NCBI RefSeq assembly: GCF_022539665.2
Contig: NC_081331.1
Coordinates: forward strand, 3,940,501 to 4,004,500
Length of the DNA: 64,000 bases
Reading direction: 5' to 3'
Source: Daphnia carinata
Lineage: Eukaryota > Arthropoda > Branchiopoda > Diplostraca > Daphniidae
A program made the translations under genes and the position numbers. Below, one piece after another: positions 49,981 to 63,082 of the stretch (position 1 is its first letter; each line of letters opens with the position of its first letter). Under the pieces are notes generated by a model. That model was not told the origin of the DNA, made no database searches, and saw nothing but the letters and a program-made list of their open reading frames with translations.

Positions 49981-51832
49981 CTCTTTATCGACAACAACGG
50001 GCAAGCAAAAAACAATTTTTCCAATTATCCAATACTCGGTCTTGTTTTGTTTTTTTATAGGATAATGAACATCGTAGAAGCAGACCGAGCGTATCCAAGG
50101 ACGTATTAGAAGCCGGAAAATATTGCGTTTCAAAATTTTTAATGGCCCATTGGAAGAAGAAAGGGGGGAGACCAGTTTCTGTTATTGTTTGCGAGTAGTT
50201 CCAGCCACTGCGTTTATGTTCACGCTCGTGCGAGTTCAAAATCAGTGCTCAGATGTAACAAAGGTTTTTTTTTTTTTCATTACGTGGTTCAAACAATTCG
50301 ACACATTTGGCCTTCAGAAAAACACATCCCAAGTGGTCATTGGGCGTGGGTCCGTAGCCGCCGAATTGCAAGTTGGGAAGAAAAAAGAAAACGATTGTGG
50401 CATTTTTCTTCTTTTTCTCACGGTTGGCTGGGTTAATACGTCGCCACCGGTGAATTGCCTACGTCAGTCTTTTTTTTTCCCCAAGACTTGTTATTTGCTG
50501 ACTTTGAAGTAAGACCACAGCCTTTGCTCTCTCAACAACTCCTTAACGCGTCAACCATGTCAGCTAATTGTAAACGCGTGATGAACTTTTCTAACTTATC
50601 TTTTTTCTTTCTCCCAAAAATAGAAAATGTAGGGGATCGTTCGGGTAACTGCCGTCTTTAAAAAAAAAATGTTGTAGGTGACACGGTGAAATCGCAAGCA
50701 GGAAACCGGGCCTTTTATGTGTTAGTGAGGAAGATACTTTGCACGCAGTTCGGGATAATGGGGAAAAGTTAAACACCTGGTATAGATGGCGTTAGAATCG
50801 GTCAAGATCCTAAATGCGTTCGTGAGGAATTGCTTTTTTCGTTTTGTTATTTCATTTTTTACGACCAGGACGTGACGTGAAATAAGCCCATAATGCAACC
50901 TCAACGAGAGGAGCTTGATGATGGGGACTTAAGGAGGCAGAGACTCTACCTCTCAAGGACTTTTATTTTCACCTTTTTTACCATGCTAAGCACATACGGT
51001 CACAAACATAAGTTTCTGATGCCTTTCTTATTTTTTTACTCTATTTGCAGGCATGAAACAGCACCTCCCTATCCCTGCCTCCGTGCTGCTGCGTCTGTCA
51101 TTCTTCTTTGACAAAAAAAAATATCACATTTTTTTTTTCTTAAAGTCATTTGCATTTACGAACGTTGTCAGAGTTCTTCATCTCTCGAGAAGTTGTTAAA
51201 ATCGTTGAAAAAAGGGGTACGTAGGATTATTTATAAAGGTAAACGAATGGTGAGAAAAATGCCATCTCACTCGTTCCACGTAAACCCCTTGCACGGTGGG
51301 ACCGGGGAAAAAATTCAATGCAACAAGGTGCTAATTCAATTTACCAGTCGGTGGAAACAATTTTTAAAAGAAACCGACACACAATGGAGATGGCATAGCA
51401 ACAATCGCCACATGGGGGGTAAGGTGTGTAATCAGAATTAATGAAGTGTCGCATAGTCTACGAATACGTCTGGTCCTGGCCGGAGTCTACAAGTCTTTTG
51501 TTACCAGTACATTCGTGCTAATGACATTAGAGCGCTTCCATCACGCCAGCGGTCGTTTCCATTCCCCCACACCTTTTTTTCGTGTGTGTGTGTGTTCAAA
51601 GTAGCTGTTGTTTTCTTCGCTGGAACGATGGAAAACAAGTAGGACAGATTGCGGTTCATCCACCTGATGGATTGGTGATATGATATAGGCGGAAAGGGAC
51701 ACTCCCGAAATGCTCTCCTCTTTCGTGCCCTCTGGTGTTCGTTCGTCAGTTTTTGCAAGTAACCTAAAACTGCTACTTTTTTTTTATTTTGAAAATTCGT
51801 TTTTAACATTGCGATATTCGTTTGTCCTTTAG
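49981..51832. other. Intergenic DNA right of NOL6
   Basis: No recognisable domain. A 72-codon frame at 50893-51111 begins with a hydrophilic stretch (QREELDDGDLRRQRLYLS), then becomes hydrophobic and A/T-run driven, so I do not call it a gene. Confidence 0.4.
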
Positions 51833-52046
51833 CAGATGTGGCATTGGCAGTGCAGCTGTTGTCATCGCATCAGTGACCAGTCTGTGCATTCGCACGAGTT
51901 AAAGGTAATTAGTGATAGCCGAGTGAATATTTTTTGGTGAAAAAGAAATTTGCATACCTTTTTATTTTTCTTAAAGGAAAAAGGATTTGCTCATGTGATT
52001 TGGTGTTTCTCAATGGCGGATTGCGCAGGAAATGGAAACCTTCAAG
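51833..52046 (+). CDS. Candidate first exons of an unidentified plus-strand gene
   Basis: Two exon-like blocks, 51833-51904 and 51977-52046, are separated by a 72-bp intron of the length usual here, with a GTAATT donor and a TTTTTCTTAAAG acceptor. A strong GTAAGT donor closes the second block. From the ATG at 51836 the frame stays open across both (MWHWQCSCCHRISD, then EKGFAHVIWCFSMADCAGNG). A later ATG at 52013 is another possible start. An acceptor-like CCTTTAG precedes the first block. I do not recognise the protein, and these may equally be non-coding leader exons. The next exon would lie far to the right. Confidence 0.35.
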
Positions 52047-55000
52047 GTAAGTGCATTTTTTTTAATTATCTTAAGAGGGTAGTTTTTTACGATTAAGTTG
52101 CGCAACACGGAACTAGGCTCCTATTTTTAGTCATTCCCGGTGTATTGTGTTTTTTTTTTTCGGTGGGTGGCTGCGCAGTCTCGTTTGTTTATTATGATTA
52201 TAGCACACCACATTCCTCTTCTTTAAAAAAAAAAAAGGTGTTTGCCTTGGGTTGTTTGAAATTTCTCCATGTTTTCGTTTACTTCATTGCGCAAACATTA
52301 CGACGGGCTTCATATACAATAGGAGGTGAAGACATTTTTGAAAAGACACAATGTCTTACAAGATGAATCTAGTCCGCTTTTTTTTTTACTTGGCTAATTT
52401 TTTATTTTTTTGTTGATCCCCCATTTTCGTGTTGTGAATGAAAATGAGTTGTGCAACCACGTCCGTTTGGTTGGACAACTTAGAAAATATGGAATAAGGA
52501 GCTTAAGAATGAATAGTTTCCTGTTGGCTTTTGGCATGCCGATTTGTTTGCATGAGCAACGCAATCACGCTCCGTCGTAAGGTCCCATCACAGATTTTCT
52601 CTTTTCTAAGAGAGTAAATGCCCTTTATTTTTCTTTTGAATAACACCAACAAAAAAAAATCGGATTTTTTTTTTTTATATATCACAACGAAAGGAATGTA
52701 TATTGAAGTTGCACGTTCGTTTTCCCTTATTGGGAATGGGGTTCACGTTCCCGAAAATAAAAGCTCGCGCCCCCCCCTCTGTCGGATGAGTTCGTCGTTC
52801 GTATCGTGTCACGTCCAAGGCGGTGGTGGTATGTTGACTTTTCATTTCAATTCTCGCCTTCTCTTTATAGCTATCTCCTTTCTCTCTGGCCGCCCTTTGT
52901 TGTTGGCTTTTTTTTTTATCTTGACGGGGCATGGGTAGGTTTGTTCACCGTCGTGAAATGCATTTAAACCTGTCCGCACTGGAACGTGTAGCTTATAGGG
53001 CGATTGTATAGATAACATAATATTCCATACTGGACAAATAGGAGTTTATAAGAGTGAAAGACGCCAGAACACATTAACAGCTAGGGCTGGGCAAACGCGT
53101 GGACGCCCAGAGAACACAGCAGCATTTTCTATTATGTTGCGTGGAACATACAACAACTACACACGCCTATGGGCAAGTCTTGGTCAAGTAAACATGTTCA
53201 CTCTTTTTTTTTTCTGGGGATCGTATTTTAAGCAACAATCCCACCTTGCTCGTCCCAGGGAGGCTTTGTGTATTACTTTCTTCACACTGGGATTGTTGTT
53301 GTTATTGTTAACTTTACTCACAGATAAATTGGGGGCAAAAAAAAAAGAGGTATTGTCGTTATACGTTTTTTTGGGATCCAAAAAAGGACTGATGGTTTCG
53401 GCCGGACAGACACCGCCCAGCCATAATCATTGGGTGACGACGTGCCCGTCAAGTTAGATTTTTTTTTTAAATTTATTTCTTGTCCATGGTGACGGGGTCT
53501 GTCAGTCTATTCGAAAAATATCAAGTTGGGAAATCTATAGATTTCGACTGGATTTCTATTGATTTTATGGTGGGACGAAAAGGGAGAAATCTGGAACCGA
53601 AATCTCGAACTCGTAATTGTAGATCATTAGACTATTTCTTTTCCTTTTTTTTTTTCAAAACTTGATTTGATTGGACTGATTAGCCATTTAAGGCGCATTT
53701 AGGAGATGGTGGCTGACAAAAAAAAAAGGGAAGGGAATGCCGAGGCGATTAGTTCACGATCACGAAGTGCTAAAAGTGTTGACGCATAAAATTGTATAAC
53801 ACGGACGCCTCATTGAATTTCTGTGATTTGACTTTTAAATCATTTAGATGCGTTGCCAAGTTTTTCGGGAACAATAGCCATTCTTTTTTGTCATCTTTTT
53901 TTTTTATTGCTACGACGATGCGCCAATTTTTTTTGTTGCTGCTTAAAGATGAGATTTGTTTTCATCTTTTTTGAAAGGCATAATAATGGGAAGCTAGCGC
54001 GTGATATTTCTTCGTTTTTTTTTGAAGGGGTGCCGTAACGCACCCAGTTTTTAAATTAAAACCTAATAATAATATTTTGACTGAAAACATAGAGAAAGTA
54101 GGAAACTTGATACCCTTCGTTTGTAACGTTGTTTGCTTTAGTACGCATTCAGAAGCTGCGTATGTTGAACTCTTCCCCCCTTTTTTTTTTTTGTTTTACA
54201 TCCCACCGTTTCTCAATTGAACATGGAACGAAATAGAAATCGAGAAATACCAGACTTTTTCAAGCGTCGCTAGAACGAAAAAAAAAAAGCAAACCTTCTG
54301 CCATCTTTGATAAGCTAAAATTCAAATACGACGCTCTGGCCGTCACATTTCCTCTTAACACTATACATACGGACAGCCTACGTCTATAGTGTACATAAAG
54401 CCAGTATTTTAAAGATATATATCTATGTTTGTTACTTGTCTTGTATTTATATATATACCACCCGGGCCGGCAAAAGCCACTTGAGATAGATATTACGACA
54501 AGAAATCACACAAGGGCACAAGAGGGCACTTCAAGGACTACTACGAAGTCGATCTCTCTCCTTCCTAAAAAGAAAAAAAAAAACAAAAAATAAGAACTCA
54601 TGTATCTTAGTCATTTTGAACTGGAAAGGAAAAAAAAACTCGACATTCTACTTTTTCTTCGTTTTACGTACATTTATCTCCAAATGCTGTAGGTATTTTT
54701 TTTTCAATTGTTTATTAGGGGATTGTGGAAATTGAGCTTGAAATTGAGAACGACGCACACATAATCGAATTTTGAATAAGCTCGGGGATTTTTTTCTTTC
54801 TTTCTCGAGTTATCCAAATAGTTTTTTGGTCCAGCAATAATAATCTAAGGGGGACGAAAGAAAGTGATCAATTCAATCAGCATTTTTTATTTTTTCTTAT
54901 TCCCTCCAGTTTTCATGAAGTTGATTGATTGCAGGTAGAAATTGTCTAGATATTGTGCGCACCATATAGAAAAAAAAATTATAAAAGGGGGAACCGGCTT

Positions 55001-58000
55001 TAGTGTTCTCGCTCAAAGGCCAGTTCAATTCATTATTTTTTTTTTTTCTTTCTTTATACTTTGATTTATTTCCTTCGGAGCCGTGAGCAAAGAACTTGAC
55101 CATTTACCAAAACTGCAGCACCACACCAAGCACAACATTGAATACATTTTTGGGAAAACGCTACACACAATAAGGGGGGAAAAAAATATGAACCAAGGCT
55201 AAAGGCATCACCTGATGGAAGAGGTCGTGGCATTTCGTGCTACATGTTGCTGCATTTATTATACTTTTTTTCCCTCTGTGTAGCGTTCGTGTTGATCCCG
55301 TAGACGCCGCCATCTTCAGCCTAAGGGTGACGCCATTTTTCGTTTTGAATTTTTTTTTTTTTAGTAACTCAAAACGAAAATATTTGAAATGGTAGACGTT
55401 CCACCTGAAGCCAAGTCCGTTTGTTTGACTCGTCTTATACAAACGTCTACCATTTTTAACAGCCAATTTATGAAGATGTGATTTTCATCGAGCTCTAGAC
55501 TAAAAAAAATTATAAACATAGGATCCACCTACCTATCGTCTTTTTTTTTTTTTTTTTCTGAAGGGCAAAAGGCTTTCCTATATCGATTTGTTTGAAGCGA
55601 TTCCCCATCCTTTTTTTTGCTGCTCTTTTCAATGCGATGGGCGTTATCGGTGAATATATTTCGTTTTATTTCGATGCTGATTGAACGATCTGACGCATGA
55701 CGTATATCGTCCAGCAGCAGTCGCGGCCATCAATCCACGCAACAATCCAATCACGCTCGTTCCTATCGTCGTTACGTCGTGTTTTTTTTATTTCGTTTAC
55801 AATATCGGTAGCGCCGACCAGAACTTTTTTTTTTTGTTTAATTGTCTTCTCGAGATTCTCATCTTAATTAAGACTCTTCCGAGAGTCTGGAATGACGAGT
55901 AGCTCTTCTCGAAGTCTAGAAAGTATAAACGAATGTCGTTATTGTTTGGATGCTAAGCGACGACAGCTAAAAAGAAAAGTTTTTTTAAAAGAGACGTGCA
56001 ATTTTCATTAGGATGCAGCACCTCAATTATTCGTAGCACCGGTAGCTTTTTCCCACTCATTCGTGTCTGTCTTACTTAATTGAAACGAACGATAGAACGG
56101 GGACCATATCTATGGGACACACTTTTTTTTTGTTCTCAGTATTTTCCCCTGTGAAGATGAAATATTGGACAAGGTACCTGTAGTTTCCGACATCACCCTC
56201 ATAGCAAACACTGTAGTGAATCAATCGATCCGTCCCGTACTTTGTGCCCAGACCAAGTTGGAATTGCCACGCACAAGTTTTCGAATTTACATAACGGGGG
56301 GACCATGCGGGACAAAACGATCGTACATTGCATCGATTTATTTTTTGTCTGACGTGTTTTGTCAGCCAATCAAGAATTGAAAAAAAAAATACTGGACAAA
56401 AGGAACAAACGAGGTGTATGTGTGCAGGCATCCGGCTTTTACCGGATCGTGATCCATGGCCAACTTGTTGCCCTTTTTATTGTTTTTTATTTTGCCTTTC
56501 GCCCAAAACTTTTTCTTTTGTTTTTCTATGTTTCTGGTCCATTTAGATTATATATATATACGCCCGCCTTTTAATCTTTGCCTTCATTGTGCGTGTAGAA
56601 GAAGGCAAGTTGATGACGTGGGAAAAAAAAAAAAAAAAAGTTTTTCTGGGCATCCGATGATGAGCCGGGCGGAGGTCACGGCCGTCAAGTGCGCGTCGTC
56701 GCGCCATCACCAACAGTCTCCGGGATGTATCCATCCTCGTGACCTTTTCAACCTCTTCCCTTTTTTTTTTTTTTTTCTATTTATATTCCGTATCCCTCCG
56801 TAGCAGCCGTTCTTGTTGTTTAGTGTCTTATTTCATGTCAATTAAGCCCGAGTTCGTTAATATTTCTTTAAGGAAGGCGAACGAGTTTGATCAAAAAAAG
56901 ATTATTAGCCACGCTTTTTGATCAGGACATATCTGTAACGTATTCAAGTGGAACTTTTTTTCATGATTATCTTTTACACGCAACAGAAATTTTACAAAAA
57001 AAAAGTATTTATTTTTTTTTTTCTTGACAGAAATGAAGGGATGCTGTTTAGGAAGACGACCACCTGGATCGAAATGACCGCCATTCTTATGTAAATTTAG
57101 TAACTCTTTTTTTTTTCTGTCGTTGATTTTGTACTTGATATCGAGCAAACACGTCATTGAAAATGTTGACTGTTGCAAAATAAAAAAAGGATGTGAGAAG
57201 AAATTCAATTGAAAATAGAAAAAAAAAAAAAGAAAAAATGGTGGGAGCCCTAGCGGCAAGTCTGCCACTCTGTGTCAGACTGTGTATGCCTGAAGGTGCA
57301 TGGCATTGGCCAGTTGCCTTTCTGCCGTCGAGCCGAGTGCACATGTTTGCCAGCGGAGCCTCGAACGAAAGAAACTAGAAATAACACACTTACGTGTGAT
57401 TTCTGCTTTTTTGTTGTGCCTGTGTTTCTTCATTTGCCACTGTGTTGTCAAATAGAAGAAAAAAAAAGTGCGTTTTGAACTTGTGCATTTCGAATTGACT
57501 CTTTCACTTTGGTGTTGCAAACAAGTGGACTAGATGTTTGCCTTGTGTTTCAACTACTGAAGTAGCGGCCGCATTTGCTGAAAGGTAAGCGTGAAATGAG
57601 AATACGTTTTTCAAACGTAAAAGAAAAGGGAGAACATAAAGAAAAAAGATAATTTGCTCCGTGACGACAACCTCGTGATCGACCATTTTTCTAGAGGGAA
57701 ACTTGTCCATTATCGTCTGCTTCTTTTGTCTTTTCTCGCCAAGGTCACTTCAATCTTGTTTGTTCTTTTTTCTTCTTTCCCGCCGTTGTAGGCTAGCAAA
57801 AGGGGTGTCGAGTTACGTTTCAATCTTACGAAATCGAAAGAAAAAACAAAAGAAATAATAATAAGCAGCCATTCGAGTTTTTTCTCAGTCGACGATGGCC
57901 GTTTTCGGATGCTTGGTAACCTGCTCTTCGTTAGGCCCGTTTGATTTATTTTTCCCTCCAGTGTCGCTTCGACCTTCTCGGTCATATAGACTTTTCGACT

Positions 58001-61000
58001 ATACGATCATCGATTAACGATTCGTTTTTTTTTTTCTTTTTTTCTTCTTTTCTTCTTATACGCGACGATGACGAAGAACCCGCGCCTTTCACGAGAATTC
58101 TTTTTCTTTATTTTTCTCGGACAAAAGCTCCTACAACTCGTCAGGTGTGTAGACTTTCATCTCATCTAACATTCAGACCGTGTTTTCATTATAAGAAATG
58201 GGCTAGTATACTGAAGAGTCTCCTTTGCTTTTTTTTTTTCTTCTTACAAGTTTGGCCAATCGAGTTTTATATTTTTTCCTTATTTTTGTTTTGATTGGAA
58301 TGCTGGCGCGTGTGTGTCCTCACCGGTTGAAAGCCTCGATAACAGCTCATCTCAGAAGCTTTAAACCAGTAAGACGAATCTGTAGAAACAGGAAGAACAA
58401 GTAGACGATTTTTTTTTTTTTTCGTTTTTGATAATATTCAATTTTGGGAATAGGAAAGCAAAAATCTGCCATGGGGGGCAGGGGGGGAGGATAAGAAAAT
58501 ATCGTGTCATTAACATGGAACTCCACCCCCCTAGTGGGATGCATCGCTGAAAATAAAATTCATTTTATAAGAAGCTTAAGGGTTTTTTTTTCTTTCTACT
58601 TTTTCCCACAAGACTATCTTGATTTTTTTTTTTTTTTTAAATAATTCCCACCTTTTGTTTCGTACTGTCTTTTGAGGGGGAGGATAAAGGTGGGCTGGTG
58701 TTGGAAAGCAGGAAAAGAAGGGGAGATAAGTGGCGGAAGATTTAAAATCGACAAAAAGGTCAGGTACCGTACTGTTAACACACCTTTAACCTTTCCGCGG
58801 CGAGGATATTCATCTGCACACCATAAATGCAAAGACATTTTTCCAGCTTTTTAGTTACCTAATTTCTCGCATTTTTTTTTAAATAGACCTTTCTATAAAA
58901 CCTGTCGCCTTCACTGTTAGAGAATGGCATTTAAAAATGGAAAAAAAGGGAAAATATCATGAAATAAAAACAAAACTTTGTTTTTGTTGCGCTGATTGCA
59001 ATGAGCCAAATAAAAGGAGAATAAATTTTTTTTTATCCATGTTGATGATAACAAATTTAACAAACCCCAAAAATGTCCTTGCGCACTTTCGACTATTTTC
59101 AAAACTTGTTTTCTACTTTGTTTTGCTCCTTAACGATCGTTTGCGCGACACACAACAAGGATTAGCGTGAGCCACTCTAGCGTGTCATTTCGAAGGATCA
59201 CGCGCTTTAAGTAATGAGCAATCGAGTTGTGTTCCGTCTCAGTTTACCCAATGTTCAACAAAAAGCTTTTGCATGTGTTGTTGAAGGTCTTCTCTTCCCT
59301 TACGATTAATCAGCTTTGCAAATTTTCGAAACAAGAAATGCATAATGCAGTAGCAAACCGGCTGCATTGTGTATATCTCTCGCAGAATAGCTCACCTGGC
59401 GCATTTTGGGTGTGCATCCGTTTTTGCTGAAGGTGAAAAATATGCATAACGGAATGCGTAGCATTTGCGTCTATTTAAGTGAGACGAAAGAGATACCCGT
59501 ATTTATATATATATATACCTCAGGGTGTTGCGAACACATTGTCTGTTACACCGACCTGCTTTTTTTTTCTCGTAAAATAAGGATGACGTAACCGGATGAG
59601 CCATTTTTTAATTCTTTACCGCTAGCTGTTTCGCAGGAGAAATAATAATTTGAATAATCAATCTTTTTTTTTTTTTTTTGGCTTGTTATCCTTTTCTTGA
59701 ATTTGTTGTTTTTATTTTTCTCTGTCCACGGGGTTTCGTATACTCTGCGTCTAATGATGAGGTCGTCCATCTGTTTGGCTCATTAATCCGTTCGGAATCG
59801 ATGGCGCTCCGTGAACAATAGGCATGAACCGTCGAAAATCTCCCAAAACATTTCTTTAGAATAATTTCCTCATCAGTTCTTCCAGTACAATTCTTTTTTT
59901 TTCTTTCTTAAATTTTATATGCAAAGAACGTAATAAATTCCGGCAACTGAATAAGAAAGCCAACACGTAAAATGAGATGAATTCTAAAAGATGACGCACC
60001 ATTGCCCCCTCCAACCGACTGTTTACCATTGCAAATGAAATTTCAATTGAGAAGGGCATTCCTTTTTTTTTTCACGACGGCCAAAATCCTTTCCTCCTTC
60101 AAAGAAAAATAATAAAAACAAAAGAAAGAAAAAAGTCGATTTATAATCAGCGTTCCCCCAGATGTTTGGCTTGCCCTATCACACGAATTCACGTCATTAT
60201 TACAGAACGGGATAAAAAAGAAAATTTGAATCGATGAAATGAGGCACGCGGCGATGTTTTTCTCGAAGGGCAATGAAATCACGATAGGTCATTAATCAAA
60301 CGTCTGTTTGCTTGAATCTCGAAATCATTTCGCTCGATCATTGTTTCTTTTTTTGTGTGTGTGTCTTGTTTTTTATTTCTTTAAAAATAATTGCGTCATT
60401 TCCCCCATTTTTGTTTTCTTGAATTTTTTTGGCATTAAAAAAAAAGGAACGAATCGTTTTTCGATAGTTTTATATCTTCGTCGAAGGTCGGAAGTGTTTA
60501 GAAGGCACGGAAAAATGCTAATAGAGTCTCGCTACGCACTGTGTTATTTACTGTTTATTACCATCAGAGTGAGAGAGGCATAAAAAACATTCTTCTTTTC
60601 TCTTAGCTCGTAGTTTAATATTCTCTACGCTCATAACATTCACAACGAAATTGAAAATAAAAACAAAGAAACCTTTAACAAAAATATGATCCACACACAA
60701 AATGGATAATATTTTTTTGTATGTTTCTTACGACATTTGAATGAATTTGTCTTTGACCGACCTCGTCTGTTGTTCCATCTAAACTACATCTACACTTTAT
60801 GTGTTGTTTTTTTCCATTGCGGTTGGAGAATTAAAACAAAAAATGTTCCTTCCGTATGAGTCATAACGTCACCCCTTAAAGAAATATTAAAAAAAAAAAA
60901 ATGGGTAGAATGATCGTGCTGTGTGGAATATAAACTAGAAACACACACCTGGAACGCAAAAGAATCGTATAAGAAACTCACGGGAAATGTTTTGTTTATT

Positions 61001-62856
61001 TTTCTTGTGTTGTCTGTCGTGTTTCCTTATGTACGCACGTACGGTGGAAATATAAGTAGCATTCCTTTCTTTCTTTTTTTCTTGCGGGGGGGTTGTTGTT
61101 AGTGTACACACAGCAGACGGTAACGGCTCCCCGGGCCAACGGGTTTTTTTGCTGGCCCTTGTGACGGTGACCCATCGAACGCTATATATATATTGGCCTT
61201 CTAACGTTTATGTAACTACGCAACAGTATAATAACTAGAGAAAAAAAAAGTTTTTAGGAGGGAGGATTTTTATTTTTGGGTTATGGACTGGTCAGTTTAG
61301 TGTAAACATGCACACAGAAACATTTACATTTCGTTCTCTTATTTTTAAAAAGAAAAAAAAAATGTGGAACTCGACAACTGCGCCAGTCGTAAACATTTTC
61401 TTTTTGCGTTTGGGGAAATGCGTTCCGGTTGTCGTCAAACGTTTATCTGATTTCTCCAATTTCTCTCTCTCTCGCTTTGAGTGTGTTATATATATATATA
61501 AAAGTAAAGAAAAGGTTGTGATCTATCGAGCTTTTGGTACAACGACAGCAAAAGGTGTAAACCTAAAAGCAACAAAGAGAAAATCCTAGTTTTTTTTTTT
61601 TACATTTTGCGGTTTGATAAAAAGTGGAGAAAAAACATATCCGGGGTATTGAAAAAGAATATTCTTTTCAGTCACGGCGTTGTTAGACAAATTGTTTCGG
61701 ATTAACATTTTGCCGCCCAGGTGAAAATATGCCAAGAGGACACACACACACACACAATGCTGTTCTATTCGCTCAACTTCGGGGCTGACCATGAACAAGT
61801 TTTTCTTTTTCCTAGTGACAAAAGAAAAGTTTTCTTTCAAAAAAAAAAAAAAAAAAAAAAAAATCCCCGATTTTTTAATTGTGTTGGACTCTACGACTGC
61901 GAGGAAATGGGCGGTGTCTGTTTTACCCAGGTAGTAGCGTTTTAGCGGTATCCGCTAGAGCGGAAGTTAAAGCGGACAAACCTTGGCCAAAGTAGGCACG
62001 CACTCGCACGTGAATTGAGTTGAAACATTCAAGCGTCCGTGAAATCTCAGCGCAATCACGAAACTTGGAAATTTCACTTAAAATGACGCAACGTGCTTTA
62101 AACAAAAAAAAAATGTAAATGGAATTGCTTCGGTGTTATTGGCTTAGATATTGAACAGGGCGTCGGCTGCTGTTAGCGTCTCCTCCCTTGAACCGTTCAA
62201 TTCGACGCCCTTTATCAAATAGGACCTAATAATTTTATTAGTTTTTTTGCAATAAAAAAAAAGGAAATTTCATTTTCATAATCTTAAAAAAATAAATAAA
62301 ACCTTTTTCTTCATTGTAAAAAATGCCGCGTTTCTCGGGAATTTTCTCTTTCGGAATCTCTTCTTCGGGAGAAAGGAAAAAAGAAGTACATAACGGTCCA
62401 GCAAGTTTATCTGACCGCTGTATAATAGACGGAGCGCTTCTCCATCTCGTTTTTTTTCCAGAAAAAAAATGCTGCTGAATAAATATCAGGTAGAGAGGGC
62501 GTAGCAAATGGCAGCGTTGCGGCTTTCTCATAAATTACAGCTCAATATTCGTTTTCTACGGTCTCTGCTTATGGCTCTTACGGTCCGCAAAAGGGAGAAA
62601 ACTCGAGAGATGCTGTAGGGCTAGAAATGTGTGTATGCTACAAGACCTAATGATCCTATGCCTATAGAAAGACCCCTCGGGTTTATTATTCCAGGCGGTC
62701 TGAGGTTCTCACGGTGTGCATAAGTAAAATCATTTTTTAAAAAATTCTTTTAATTTTTCTTTGTTGTCTAATGATATAATATGTTATTAGTAAAAAAAAA
62801 ATGGTGTGATGGTTTTCTTAGTAAAAAAATTTTTTAACATTTTTTTTATGTTCCAG
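52047..62856. other. Gene-poor A+T-rich stretch (possible long first intron)
   Basis: About 10.8 kb with many T and A runs and (AT)n tracts, but no exon or RNA gene I can support. A G+C-richer island at 56640-56740 and a perfect 14-bp hairpin at 55387-55454 stand out. If the flanking candidate exons belong to one transcript, this is their intron. Confidence 0.4.
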
Positions 62857-63082
62857 GAGGTGACCTGGAATTCAAGGAATTTCCGTTGGCCATCCGCTGA
62901 AAATTGTGCGCCAACGTGATACACGAAGGCATCTGTCAACATCACGTTAGCGAAGCTTTGAGCAAAAAAAGAAAATGCCGTCACGGTTCCTGACCCTTTG
63001 GTCGATGCTGGCCAAGCCCAGTCACCAGTCAACTGGCAATACCAAGAAAAAGAATAAGAAAGACACTTCAACATCACAACAG
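62857..63082 (+). CDS. Candidate start exon of an unidentified gene
   Basis: A TTTTTTTATGTTCCAG acceptor is followed by 118 bases closed in all frames, then ATG at 62975 opening a 36-codon frame (MPSRFLTLWSMLAKPS, then a lysine-rich NTKKKNKKD and TSTSQQ) up to a strong GTAAGC donor at 63083. The TAG at 62948 stops the same frame upstream, so this ATG would be the true start. The layout is that of an exon with 5' leader plus start codon. I do not recognise the protein, and downstream exons are outside the window. Confidence 0.35.

Noticed and set aside
53134-53457. 107-codon frame with hydrophobic stretches
   Set aside because: Built partly on T and A runs, with no recognisable domain and no supporting splice context.
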